Positions 24,552 through 33,676 of a stretch of DNA of 64,000 bases are shown here, in pieces (the stretch's first letter is position 1; every line of letters starts with the position of its first letter). The translations under genes and the position numbers were made by a program. This DNA comes from Obelidium mucronatum. Lineage: Eukaryota > Chytridiomycota > Chytridiomycetes > Chytridiales > Chytriomycetaceae. The notes under the pieces were generated by a model, which was given only the letters and a program-made list of their open reading frames with translations, made no database searches and had not been told where the DNA came from. Location: positions 62,001-126,000 of the forward strand of contig JAIVFH010000095.1 of NCBI GenBank assembly GCA_025765595.1, in the 5' to 3' direction.

Positions 24552-24560
24552 ATGTTGTTT
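24552..24560. repeat. 9-bp target-site duplication, left copy
   Basis: ATGTTGTTT is repeated exactly at 29568-29576, outside the right inverted repeat. The bases beyond the two copies differ, so the duplication is 9 bp and no more. Confidence 0.92.
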
Positions 24561-24962
24561 TAGGCTCAGTGTCAGCCTTGCTCTCGGAACTCTCAAAAAG
24601 AAAAAATAAAAAAAATTTCCATTTTCGAGCCCCAGCGAGAAGGCTGATCGACAATCTTCAAAACCCGCCAACTCCATTTTTTGTAGCGGAAGAACCAGCG
24701 GATGGATCTTCCTCAAATTCGGCACAGGTGTAGTTCAACTTATTTTATTAGTTTTGGCGGCCTTTTGGCCACGTGTTTCTGACAGTTTCCGTTTGAATAG
24801 TGGGGCCGCGTTTCAGACGTCTCCAGTGGACTCAAAACACGCTATATGCTCCTATGTCTTGTTTTTTTTTCAGTATATCCAATATATCAACATATTCTAT
24901 TACCGTTCGACACGTTGATTTGACCTGGAAATCATTTTTTGTTCTGTCCGGAAACACATCAA
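24561..24962 (+). repeat. Left terminal inverted repeat (402 bp)
   Basis: The inward part holds a T-run ending in CAG (about 24,867-24,876) and is open in one frame as far as the downstream gene. It probably contains the promoter and 5' leader of the DUF6589-like gene. It includes the small palindrome GGCCTTTTGGCC near 24,761. Confidence 0.93.
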
Positions 24963-24988
24963 CTCAACTGAAATCAACAGTTGCATTT

Positions 24989-27487
24989 ATGATACGCGAC
25001 AGCCGCGGGATGTTTCGGGGCAAGGCCGACCCACTGACTCAAGATCCAAGCGACGTCGGTACTGAGTCCGAAACTTCACCTGAACGTAGCCACAGCCGCA
25101 AAAAGGCATCAGTTGGACTGGAAACTCCTCTTTCCAATCAACGCCCAACAAGAAACACATCAAATCCATTTTCGACCCATCAAATGGGTTGCCCAATCCC
25201 GTCCATGAGTTTGGAAGAGAGATTGAACGATTCTCGGGATGCCAATTTAGGATCATCCTTCACAACTCATTTACGTGCAACTGGACAATCAGAGCATTCT
25301 GCAAAATTCCGTGCAGCAATGGCAGCGGTAAAATCGGCGGCTGCACAAAAAGCAAGCTTCAAATTTCCGGAAATTGAGGCTCGAGTGGCCATGTTGTCCA
25401 TTGATGACCAGCTGCAACTGTTGCAGAATCTCTTCAACGCTTTGCCTCTTCCAAAGCAACGCGATTTTCTTTTGAATAATGCATCTGCTCTCTCGAAAAT
25501 CGAAATCAAAGAATGCCTGAAGGTTGATATTGCTGCTCCAACCGTTGTTAACCGCTTGAATGTCAGTGTGCTTCTCGAATCTTGGGAGGCCAGTGCGCCC
25601 TTTATCTCGTCTCTCATCGGAATGCTTGTTGGACATGAAAAACCAAAGCTTATTCTCATCCTTGGAATCATTCTTTTTTCTGCATCTCAGAAGTACAATC
25701 TTCTGCAGTCGGAGATTGGTTTGATCTTGTACTCTAATGGCGCTTCGCAGAATCTCGTAAAACTAATGAATAGTATGGGTGTATCAGTTGGAAATGATAC
25801 AATTCTTGACCGGCTTGTTGACATGAAACAGCAAGCTCTCGATCTGATTCCAAAAACATTCCGTTCAAATAGTATTCTCTTGATCCACGACAATGTGGAG
25901 CGATACAACAAGACATACCAAAAGACTCAAGGAAACCAAAACCAGCTTGTGTCCCAAACGCTGCGTGGATTCATTCTTATCACACATGATCCAGCAATGC
26001 TACAACCCGCTGTGCCAATTAAGCCGCCATCACCATCCAATATTGTTGCCGACGCTTGCGAGTTGGCCTGGTATCATTCTCAGACTTTTAATGAATTGTA
26101 CAATCTCATCATCAAAGAATGCGCGGAGTTCAAAGACCTATCTTCAAGGCACAACCATCCTAACCGCCCCCATAGACCAACTGGTATCCTGCCTTTGCCC
26201 ATTATGGACGAACAAGAAATGACTACCAATGGATCCATTCGGATTGGGGAGCAATACACTAAAGACTTCAATATTCCGCACAACAAATGTATAAAAGTCC
26301 CTTTATTTGGAGATTTGGGGACAGTCACATCTGTTCGCTCTGCAATCAATGAGCGCAAACATGAGTGGGGTAGCTCTGATGTTGAGAAGCTGCAACACCT
26401 GATGCCCATCTATGGAGATTTTCATCTTGGAATGGCCGTTGATAAAGCCCAAGTCTCCGCCATGGGCTGGGAGCCATCCTTTCCAGGAACTATTGCTTGG
26501 TTTGCTCGAATTCAAAACAAGAATATCAATGCCAAGAAAGCGACATTCTACGAGATGCAAGATGTGCTAAACGGCTCCCTTAGCGCCTATGTTGTTGCAC
26601 TTGCGGACTCTATTACAGTGGATTACGCCAATGACCTGTCGGAACTGCAGTCAGGTAGTCAAGAAAAGCTGGACTACATTGTGAATACTCTCCTGCTTCA
26701 TGTTAACAGAGCAGTCTATCAATTGAAGCCGATTGTAAACAAAGGAAAGCGTGCTACGGAGTATTCTCCTTTGGAAACCCACCCTTTCCGCAACTACATG
26801 CTGCAATTTATACGCTTGCGACTTCAATCATTGGTCTTCTACGATTGCATTCGCTATGGTGACGGAGAAGGCGTGAATATTATGCATAAGCTGTTCTTGC
26901 CATTGCTCAAGAGACACTCCAAAAAATACGCACAGGGAACTGTGCGTCAGTTGTGGGATTTATCAATGATGACTCCTCGGGAACGAGGAATATGCGTACA
27001 AAACGCGTTTTTAAACTCAAAAGGACTTGTGAACTCCTTTTTTCCCAATGACTTGGGAATGGAGCATGAAGTCCTTGCCATGAAGTCAGTTCAATCCAAA
27101 GCAGGAAGTAACCGCAACTGGAATCATACCCAAACAATTTCTATGACTGCATCTCATGTCTGTAGCTTGACTAGCTCTCTTTTTGACCACTTGGACATTC
27201 CAAGAAGACGAGCATATCATCACGACGTGGATACAAAAAAAGACAAGGAGACCATGATGTTTGATGTCAAATCTCAGATGAATCGAGTACAAGGCTACTT
27301 CAAAGTGGGTGAATATGCCTTTAAACCTGTGCTGGAAGTGGGTTACAAGGAGTTAGTCAAGGATGGATATATTGCTCGGCAACTGAAGAACTTTTTTTGT
27401 GGATCTGGGGATGAGGATGATATTGAGGAGTTAGATGAACGGGTGTTTGACGAGGATGGTGTTGAAATTTTTGATTTAACGAAATAA
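24989..27487 (+). CDS. DUF6589-like protein, candidate transposase
   Basis: 832 residues from the first ATG beyond the inverted repeat; an upstream in-frame ATG exists, but that part is repeat sequence shared with the RecQ end. The first ~70 residues are charged and Ser/Thr-rich. The middle has LILGIILFSASQKYNLLQ, then IGLILYSNGASQNLVKLM, then LIHDNVERYNK (D301), then PLFGDLGTVTSVRSA (D442), then LMPIYGDFHLGMAVD. This order (scaffold helices, YDN/HDN, GD.LT, then P..G.FH...) is what I recall for fungal DUF6589 proteins. D301 and D442 could be two acids of an RNase H-like (DDE/D) site; the third acid is not assigned. No zinc finger or helicase motif is visible. Its position inside a TIR/TSD-bounded element makes it the likely transposase, by inference. 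It is convergent with the RecQ gene. Confidence 0.75.
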   Translation: MIRDSRGMFRGKADPLTQDPSDVGTESETSPERSHSRKKASVGLETPLSNQRPTRNTSNPFSTHQMGCPIPSMSLEERLNDSRDANLGSSFTTHLRATGQSEHSAKFRAAMAAVKSAAAQKASFKFPEIEARVAMLSIDDQLQLLQNLFNALPLPKQRDFLLNNASALSKIEIKECLKVDIAAPTVVNRLNVSVLLESWEASAPFISSLIGMLVGHEKPKLILILGIILFSASQKYNLLQSEIGLILYSNGASQNLVKLMNSMGVSVGNDTILDRLVDMKQQALDLIPKTFRSNSILLIHDNVERYNKTYQKTQGNQNQLVSQTLRGFILITHDPAMLQPAVPIKPPSPSNIVADACELAWYHSQTFNELYNLIIKECAEFKDLSSRHNHPNRPHRPTGILPLPIMDEQEMTTNGSIRIGEQYTKDFNIPHNKCIKVPLFGDLGTVTSVRSAINERKHEWGSSDVEKLQHLMPIYGDFHLGMAVDKAQVSAMGWEPSFPGTIAWFARIQNKNINAKKATFYEMQDVLNGSLSAYVVALADSITVDYANDLSELQSGSQEKLDYIVNTLLLHVNRAVYQLKPIVNKGKRATEYSPLETHPFRNYMLQFIRLRLQSLVFYDCIRYGDGEGVNIMHKLFLPLLKRHSKKYAQGTVRQLWDLSMMTPRERGICVQNAFLNSKGLVNSFFPNDLGMEHEVLAMKSVQSKAGSNRNWNHTQTISMTASHVCSLTSSLFDHLDIPRRRAYHHDVDTKKDKETMMFDVKSQMNRVQGYFKVGEYAFKPVLEVGYKELVKDGYIARQLKNFFCGSGDEDDIEELDERVFDEDGVEIFDLTK

Positions 27488-27510
27488 TAATTGCGTTACT
27501 TTTTATTTGG

Positions 27511-29166
27511 TCAATTCGGCATTTTCTTTAACTCCTTCAAATATGCAACAACAAGTGTTTTTGCTTCAATTTTCCATTTGTCTTCGAAACTATCAATCCA
27601 ATCAACAAATGAGTCGAGAACCACACCCTTCAGATCTCTGCAAATATCATCGATGACTTCCTGTGGGAATCTGCAAAGTCCCAACTCCCATGGTACTCCA
27701 ATCAAACAGCTTTCCCGCCATTCTGACAGCTCCGAAAACAGTTTGATAGATTCTTCAACTGTCAATCCACATTGCGAGCGAATGTGCCTTTTTTGTTTGA
27801 GCAATGGAGTGTTGGAAACATATGGAATCAAGCCAGACTGTGCTATAGTTGGTTTACGAGACTCACAAGCATCACAGCACCGGTCATTTGGTACCGGATC
27901 AAGCCCCTTAAAGTACCCCAAAAGAACCTTCCTTCGGCAAACTGGATTTGAAGTTGAAGGTGTTGATGCAAAGAGAGAGTACACCTCTCTGTTGGTGGCC
28001 TTACTCTCCTTCAACGCCACAGAATCGCTTTTCTTGTCTGATAAATCCTGGAGGGAGTGGAAGAAGAGACAACGACTGGGCAATCCATCCCTTCCAGCCC
28101 TCCCAAATTCCTGGGCAGCATTGCAAAATGATACTGGAGTCTTGTAATGAACAACAGTTCTAATTGAAGGATGGTCCAAGCCCTGGCCCAGCATTTGAGT
28201 GGTGCAAATAACCTTCAATTGATTAGGGTTTTCTCGAATCAGGCCTAGTACTGCGTTTTTGTGGGATTCCGAAGACAAGGCAGTTAAGTGAGTGAGCACG
28301 GGGGGGTAATTGGAGATGCCAGCTGAAAGGTACGTGTAAATCTTGTTCAGTGTGGTCTTTGAATCGCAGAAGAGGACCAGAACAAATACACTCGGATCAA
28401 AAGTTTTTGTTTCGAGAGCTATTTTGATGAATCCAAGATCCTTTTGCATCTCCTTCCGCTCCTGGACATCGTAAAACAAGTTTGGCCGATCCACACACCC
28501 AATAATTTCGACAAATCCTGGTCTCAATCTCAGTCGATTGCACATCTTGTTGTACATTGACTTTGGAACCGTTGCTGAAGCTGCAATGAAAGGAATATCC
28601 TTGAAATGAACACGAATGTTCTCCAGATTCAAATAGTCTTGTCTCCAAACATCTCCAGCGTTGGTCATTTCGTGCCATTCGTCTACTGCAATCGCGAACG
28701 CAAATTTTTGAATGACTTTGAGTATCTTCATGTCCTTTCCTCCAAGAATACTTGTTAAAAATTCCGGAGTCATCCACACAACATCAACATTTCCACTCTC
28801 AAGCAATTCCAGTGTTGAAGAATTCCCAATCTTGTTCATATCCAATGATCCAAAGGCTGCCGGTCGAAGGGGTATGTCTGATTTCTCCAAATTTGCCATT
28901 TGGTCAATCATGATTGCCAAGAGTGGAGATATAATGAACAAAACCGATTTTCGATCACCAGAATCCACCATTCTTTGCATGTGAGCCAGCAGAGACAGGT
29001 AAAAAGTGTACGTCTTGCCTCCGCCGGTCCTTTGAATCAATACGCAGTCTTTCCCATTCAACACAGCCTTGACGCAAGCAATTTGATAGTCACGAGGAGC
29101 ACTCTCGTAGTACTTGGCGGTTAGCAGGATGCAGACTTCCAAGATGGGATCATGTTCTAGTGACAT
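27511..29166 (-). CDS. RecQ-family superfamily 2 DNA helicase
   Basis: 551 residues, intronless, starting at MSLEHDPILEV; the ATG's first base is the last base of the inverted repeat. Motif 0-like RDYQIACVKAVLNGKD comes first, then I QRTGGGKT (46-52), Ia ISPLLAIMIDQM, Ib WMTPEFL, II DEWH (162-165, in place of DEAH), III AASATV, V TTQMLGQGLDHPSIRTVVHY and VI QEFGRAGRDG. A RecQ zinc-type cluster follows (CRRKVLLGYF then CCDAC). The helicase core therefore looks complete and active. There is no HRDC or WRN-like exonuclease; the last ~90 residues are helical and unassigned. Probable 3'-5' DNA unwinding during excision, repair or replication of the element (inference). Telomere-linked RecQ genes in fungi are an alternative source of such sequences, but here the gene is enclosed by the TIRs. 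Confidence 0.9.
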   Translation of the reverse strand: MSLEHDPILEVCILLTAKYYESAPRDYQIACVKAVLNGKDCVLIQRTGGGKTYTFYLSLLAHMQRMVDSGDRKSVLFIISPLLAIMIDQMANLEKSDIPLRPAAFGSLDMNKIGNSSTLELLESGNVDVVWMTPEFLTSILGGKDMKILKVIQKFAFAIAVDEWHEMTNAGDVWRQDYLNLENIRVHFKDIPFIAASATVPKSMYNKMCNRLRLRPGFVEIIGCVDRPNLFYDVQERKEMQKDLGFIKIALETKTFDPSVFVLVLFCDSKTTLNKIYTYLSAGISNYPPVLTHLTALSSESHKNAVLGLIRENPNQLKVICTTQMLGQGLDHPSIRTVVHYKTPVSFCNAAQEFGRAGRDGLPSRCLFFHSLQDLSDKKSDSVALKESKATNREVYSLFASTPSTSNPVCRRKVLLGYFKGLDPVPNDRCCDACESRKPTIAQSGLIPYVSNTPLLKQKRHIRSQCGLTVEESIKLFSELSEWRESCLIGVPWELGLCRFPQEVIDDICRDLKGVVLDSFVDWIDSFEDKWKIEAKTLVVAYLKELKKMPN

Positions 29167-29567
29167 TGATGTGTTTCCGGACAGAACAAAAAATGATTTC
29201 CAGGTCAAATCAACGTGTCGAACGGTAATAGAATATGTTGATATATTGGATATACTGAAAAAAAAACAAGACATAGGAGCATATAGCGTGTTTTGAGTCC
29301 ACTGGAGACGTCTGAAACGCGGCCCCACTATTCAAACGGAAACTGTCAGAAACACGTGGCCAAAAGGCCGCCAAAACTAATAAAATAAGTTGAACTACAC
29401 CTGTGCCGAATTTGAGGAAGATCCATCCGCTGGTTCTTCCGCTACAAAAAATGGAGTTGGCGGGTTTTGAAGATTGTCGATCAGCCTTCTCGCTGGGGCT
29501 CGAAAATGGAAATTTTTTTTATTTTTTCTTTTTGAGAGTTCCGAGAGCAAGGCTGACACTGAGCCTA
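29166..29567 (-). repeat. Right terminal inverted repeat (402 bp)
   Basis: Reverse complement of the left repeat. It ends exactly at the first base of the RecQ start codon, so the helicase gene takes its promoter and leader entirely from the repeat. Confidence 0.93.
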
Positions 29568-29576
29568 ATGTTGTTT
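29568..29576. repeat. 9-bp target-site duplication, right copy
   Basis: Second copy of ATGTTGTTT. An AATAAAAT polyadenylation-like signal follows about 30 bp further on (29,605), consistent with a split host 3' UTR. Confidence 0.92.
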
Positions 29577-31423
29577 ATTTGCTGTTTCATTCTCTCTTTA
29601 GCTGAATAAAATCAATGAGGTAAAAATGCCAAAATGGTTTTCATGAAGCCACTACTTTTGACGAAGTGTTCTTTTGGATAACAGTTCAACTATGAGATGG
29701 TGACTTGCAATATACAATATACTGACTTACAAATATTTTATTGGACTTAGATACAAACAATAACCAAAAGATAGCTGGCAAAAGCGCCGCTGCCGGCCAT
29801 CCGCGTTCACGCCGCCAATGCCGAAGCGACACTGCTGTGTGTGCGCATGGCGATGACGTCGCAGGAGGGCGCGTACGCGGGTCTGCCGCTGCAGGCGACA
29901 CAAGTGGATACAGCGGATGCATCATCGTCACCAATCTTGTTTTGGAATCGACTACAATTCATGTCACCGAACTCACCCAATTGAAGCCGCTGTCATCGCT
30001 ATGGTCTCTAGATTGGTTGTTCAATAAGTCGTTGACAAGGAAGCCGTTGTTGAAACTTACAATAATATACTCCAGTTCTTGTTGAGGGCGGTGATGCCGT
30101 TGAAGAGGTTCAAGTTGTTGTAGTTGACGATGTCAAGCCGCTGGATAGTTGTTTGAGCTTGTGTTGTCGAAATCTTGCTGCGGGGTCGAAGCCGGAGCTG
30201 TTGATTCCGCTGCCCGGCTGCCTGCCGAAGCTCCAGTTGTTACTTTAGTGCGGAACCGTCGCCAAGACTGATCCAAATCGCATTAATGTGGAAGCTATTC
30301 CAAAGTTGATGAATAAGCCGTAACAAAGAAAACCGCTATTTTAATACTTACACAAAGTCGACGTATGCTCCAGTCGTTAAAGCCGGCATGCCAGTTGCTG
30401 TCGCAGGCTGGCAACACTATGATTGTCAATCTGCCGTAGGTTTGGTGCACTGCAGAAACAATTGTCAAAGAAACACAACTTCGGCAGTGTTGAAGTAGAA
30501 GGAAAGAAAAAGGATATACGGCCTTCGGCTTTGTCAAAGTGAAAGGAAAGGAAAAGTATTTACTGCCTTTTTACCGCCTTCGGCGGTGAATCAATGTAGA
30601 AAGGGATGAAACGGATGTACGCAATGTTGAAGTTAAGAAAAATTATTAACTGCCTTCCACAGCGGCACAGTAGAAGGAATGAAAACGATATACTGAGAAG
30701 GAAAGAAACAGATATACTGCCTTCGGCGGTGTAAAGAGGGAAGAAAGGATAGATATATTGCCTTCGGTGGTTGATGAAAGAAAGAAATATACAACCTTCG
30801 GTGGCAAGAACCGCCTTCGGCGGTGTGGCTTACCCTAAATCATTCAGCCGCTGCCACGGCCTTCAGCGCGGTGCGCCACAGATGCTTTGCCAGCAAATCC
30901 GCCGTCAACGCCAACGTCGCTACTCGTTGGCACGTTCCTGGCGCTGCTTTTTGTTGCCGCCATCGCCGCCGTCGATAGAATTGAGCAAAAGAGGCACTTC
31001 CACTAAAAGACGACGACTGCGCCAGAAATGTGGAAGTCGAAAAACAGCTATATTGTAACATCTAAGACTTTCACACATCAGCGCCTGGTACTTACGTCAA
31101 TACAGTCCCTGAAGCCTAGATTAAGAGCTGACAACAGTAGTGGCATGGCGGTCAGGTTTAAAGCTTTCAATTCTGGTGCATTTCTGCAATCAGTTCAAGT
31201 TAAAATTCAAAAATAACAATCACCTGTTCTATGGCTTTTCTTGACACAGAGGTCCTGCTGCTTGCAGGATCAGACTTGTTACAGCAGGCACATTGACCTA
31301 TTTTCTTTTGCGTCTTTTTTTTCTCCATTTATTTTTCACTTCCCAAATTCTGACAAGAACTCCAGGACTGTAATACCCAAACTCTCATCCAGCGTCACTT
31401 GTTATCACAGTGAAGTTGATGAG
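29577..31423. other. Degenerate non-coding region downstream of the transposon
   Basis: Begins with the probable remainder of the ARM-like gene's 3' UTR. It contains two GC-rich islands (29,785-29,900 and 30,840-31,000) with short open frames lacking recognisable domains, and a cluster of GC hairpins (listed separately). I see no supportable gene. Confidence 0.4.
30470..30835. repeat. Minisatellite with GC hairpin ACCGCCTTCGGCGGT
   Basis: Roughly 45-60-bp degenerate units of purine-rich sequence (GGAAAGAAA..GATATA) each carry a version of CCTTCGGCGG. In the best copies (about 30,579 and 30,808) it forms a perfect six-pair stem ACCGCC/GGCGGT with a TTC loop. Weaker copies are at about 30,521, 30,722, 30,760 and 30,797. 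Confidence 0.65.
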
Positions 31424-32650
31424 ATGATGGGTTCAAGCGGGGCTACAATCTCAAAAAACCACAAGTGCGGCAGGGGCGCCGAACTCGAGGAATCTGAACC
31501 TTCACTGGCTTTGCATGATGAGAAACGCGTCAAAATCACGAGCCAATCCGGCCCTCCAGGTTCTTCTTTTGGCAGTAAGTTTGTCTTATTTAATTCTATC
31601 CAGTGCCCTTGGACAGACAAAATACTGATTGAATATTATGATTAGTAGTGGCCAAAGGGCCAGTGCCCCAAACAATCGTCTCACGCAAGCAACATGTAAA
31701 TGACCTACCAACTCTTCCTGAGCTTCCTTCGGATATGGTTCCTGCTGAAGTTATCTGGTCCACTGGGTTTGTGGCTTCCCACCCTCAAGTTTCAAAGTGT
31801 TCGGACAAACATCGCGGCTCGTACTGACGACAATTCGCAGCTCCTCACCAAAAGTTTGGTCAAGTTGTTGACAAATCAAGAGGACACCACGCTGTTTTAT
31901 TTGTGTAAGTATCTTGTGTTGAGTTTGACATATCGAAATCTCACACCACTGGGACTCCGAAAAATTGATGCAGTAAAAATCTAGTTGCCACTGAATTGAT
32001 TTTCCTGGGGCATTGGCGACGGTCCAACGACCAGATATTTCTGATGAAAGACTCGCTTAAACTTGCCAACCACCCGGATTGCCCAAGTGTTATCAAGGAG
32101 CTGAAGCCTCTGCTCAAATTTGCTGAATTGTTCACCAAGCACTATCTTCCGGTTCTGTACCAGTTTCATTGGTGCCAAAGACAGTATCTGAATTCCCACA
32201 AATGGAAACTTCGAAACAACCCTCAGGATTACCAGAGCAATACCAAACTGTCAAGCAGCAAATTTGAGGAGCTGAACACTTCCTTTATGGGAGTGTTTTG
32301 TAGTCTGGGAATTGGCCATAACTCCAATCGTTCCAAAAAGGCGCACAAGGACAATCACAACTACCAGTTTGGATACAGCTTTGTAATTCCACTTGGGGAT
32401 TTTACTGTTCAGTATGCTGAGCTTGGCATTGAGGTGGAAGCCAATGCTGGTGATGTGATCGCAGTGAATTACGCACTCAAGCTCGGTGACATAGAGGGAT
32501 CTTGACACTCCCTTATTTTATTTGATGACAAGGCCATGGTGCTAACTTTGCTTGATGAGCAAAAGATGATTTTACCAAGCTGGGTGGTTGCAAAGTGCCA
32601 CAAAATTGGTTTGACTGTCAAGGCCTTAAGCATGGATCTAAACCATAATA
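31424..32650 (+). pseudogene. Decayed 2-oxoglutarate/Fe(II) oxygenase gene, possibly TET/JBP-like
   Basis: A probable first exon starts MMGSSGATISKNHKCG. A likely intron (31575-31646, GTAAGT...GATTAG) leads into VAKGPVPQTIVSRKQHVNDL and LPSDMVPAEVIWSTGFVASH, which then hits a stop. From 31,996 a clean frame ends in KKAHKDNHNYQFGYSFVIPL, GDFTVQYAELGI and NAGDVIAVNYALKLGDIEGS, then TGA, then in frame HSLILFDDKAMVLTLLDEQK. HxD (HKD), the later G-D-V-I, and S(R)xS landmarks fit double-stranded beta-helix oxygenases. The TGA at 32,503 replaces an expected Arg codon (CGA to TGA), and the distal His looks lost. Such enzymes include transposon-linked TET/JBP proteins in fungi. The gene is broken; the subfamily is uncertain. 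Confidence 0.45.
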
Positions 32651-32973
32651 ATACTCTTTTCACAGATAAATATTTTGAAAGTAACGTATTTCATCTGCAG
32701 GATCTTTCTCTGCATGGTCAAAATTACCATGGCCCAATCCTGCCATTGTCAGTTTTTCACTTTCGATTTTTCATTTTGTCCACAAACAGGTTTTCCACTT
32801 TTTTCCGCTGCCCAATCAGAATTCAGGCAACAATTAATGTTTATTTTTTTTAAAGAAAATTTAAAGGGGTTATTGTCAAAAATATGGTGAAGTATTTCTC
32901 TCTTCTTGCTACGAAGATCACAAGAGTTCTGGTTGGTGGAGTATTCCACCTTTCTCTTTTTCACAGTGGCCAC

Positions 32974-33070
32974 TTCTTTGAACTTTTCCCAATTATTTTT
33001 AACTGCAAAGGAGGCAGTTCTGGCTCTGTCTGCCAATATCAGAGAAATTTGTCTCTTCCTGCTCTCTTCA
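32974..33070 (-). repeat. Copy 1 of a dispersed coding-like module (RKRxIxLILAD)
   Basis: The minus strand reads SRKRQISLILADRARTASFA followed by VKNNWEKFKEV. A diverged copy, TRKRRIRLILADEMGTASWA then VKNNQESL, is encoded on the plus strand at 53,031-53,120. The two lie on opposite sides of the satellite array, in opposite orientation. The family is not recognised; they may be remnants of one mobile element. The rest of 32,650-33,327 holds no other gene that I can see. Confidence 0.5.
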
Positions 33071-33327
33071 GCCTCCATTTCTGATGACTTTGCAAAACAT
33101 CCACTTACAGAATCCCACAGACGAGTTGAGTGTTCTATGAATTTAAACATACACAAAATGACTTCTCCATGCAAGCAGGAACAACTACGTTGTGCTGCAG
33201 TGTTACAAGTAGAATAAATTCTTGTGTATTTATAGAGTAGTTGGTTTGTGTGGTAATATCCAATAATTGAAGTGAAGAGACTTGGCAAATATTGGTGTCA
33301 ATGTGGCACAGTAGAATAAACCCAGTT

Positions 33328-33676
33328 AAACCTTAAAACGCGTTCAATTCAGTTCCAACGCAAATAGGTAATAGGCAATAATAGAATCAGTGATGATAAA
33401 ACCTTAAAACGCGTTCAATTCAGCTCCAACGCAACTAGGTAATAGGCAATAATAGAATCAGCGATGATTAAACCTTAAAACGCGTTCAATTCAGTTCCAA
33501 CGCAAATAGATAATAGGCAATAATAGAATCAGCGATGATAAAACCTTAAAACGCGTTCAATTCAGCTCCAACGCAACTAGGTAATAGGCAATAATAGAAT
33601 CAGCGATGATTAAACCTTAAAACACGTTCAATTCAGTTCCAATGTGAATAGGTAATAGGCAATAATAGAATCAGCG
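33328..33676. repeat. Five tandem 71-bp repeats in alternating A-B-A-B-A order
   Basis: Units start at 33328, 33399, 33470, 33541 and 33612. Each begins AAACCTTAAAACGCGTTCAA. Units 1, 3 and 5 carry AGTTCCAACGCAAATAG-like sequence; units 2 and 4 carry AGCTCCAACGCAACTAGG. The real period is therefore a 142-bp dimer. Unit 5 is the most diverged and runs directly into the APN2-like fragment. Confidence 0.93.

Larger units (their letters stand above)
24561..29567. mobile_element. Complete TIR DNA transposon carrying DUF6589-like and RecQ genes
   Basis: 5,007 bp. The ends are 402-bp inverted repeats (24561-24962 and 29166-29567) that matched at every position I compared. The outermost bases are TAGGCTCAGTGTCAGCC. 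A perfect 9-bp direct repeat ATGTTGTTT lies outside each end (24552-24560 and 29568-29576). Two intact genes point inward and end 23 bp apart. Intact ORFs and matching long TIRs imply recent insertion. A 9-bp target duplication and long TIRs are typical of Mutator-like elements, but neither gene looks like a classical MULE transposase. The left flank is the 3' end of the ARM-like gene. Confidence 0.93.

Noticed and set aside
24800..29328. Identical 54-residue N-terminus (MGPRFRRLQW...) on both transposon ORFs as a shared protein domain
   Set aside because: It is simply the terminal inverted repeat read inward from each end. The first ATGs in unique sequence give better starts.
24561..29567. 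Telomere-linked RecQ helicase (subtelomeric) explanation for the RecQ gene
   Set aside because: The gene lies between TIRs and a 9-bp target duplication in gene-rich DNA, with no telomere repeats nearby.
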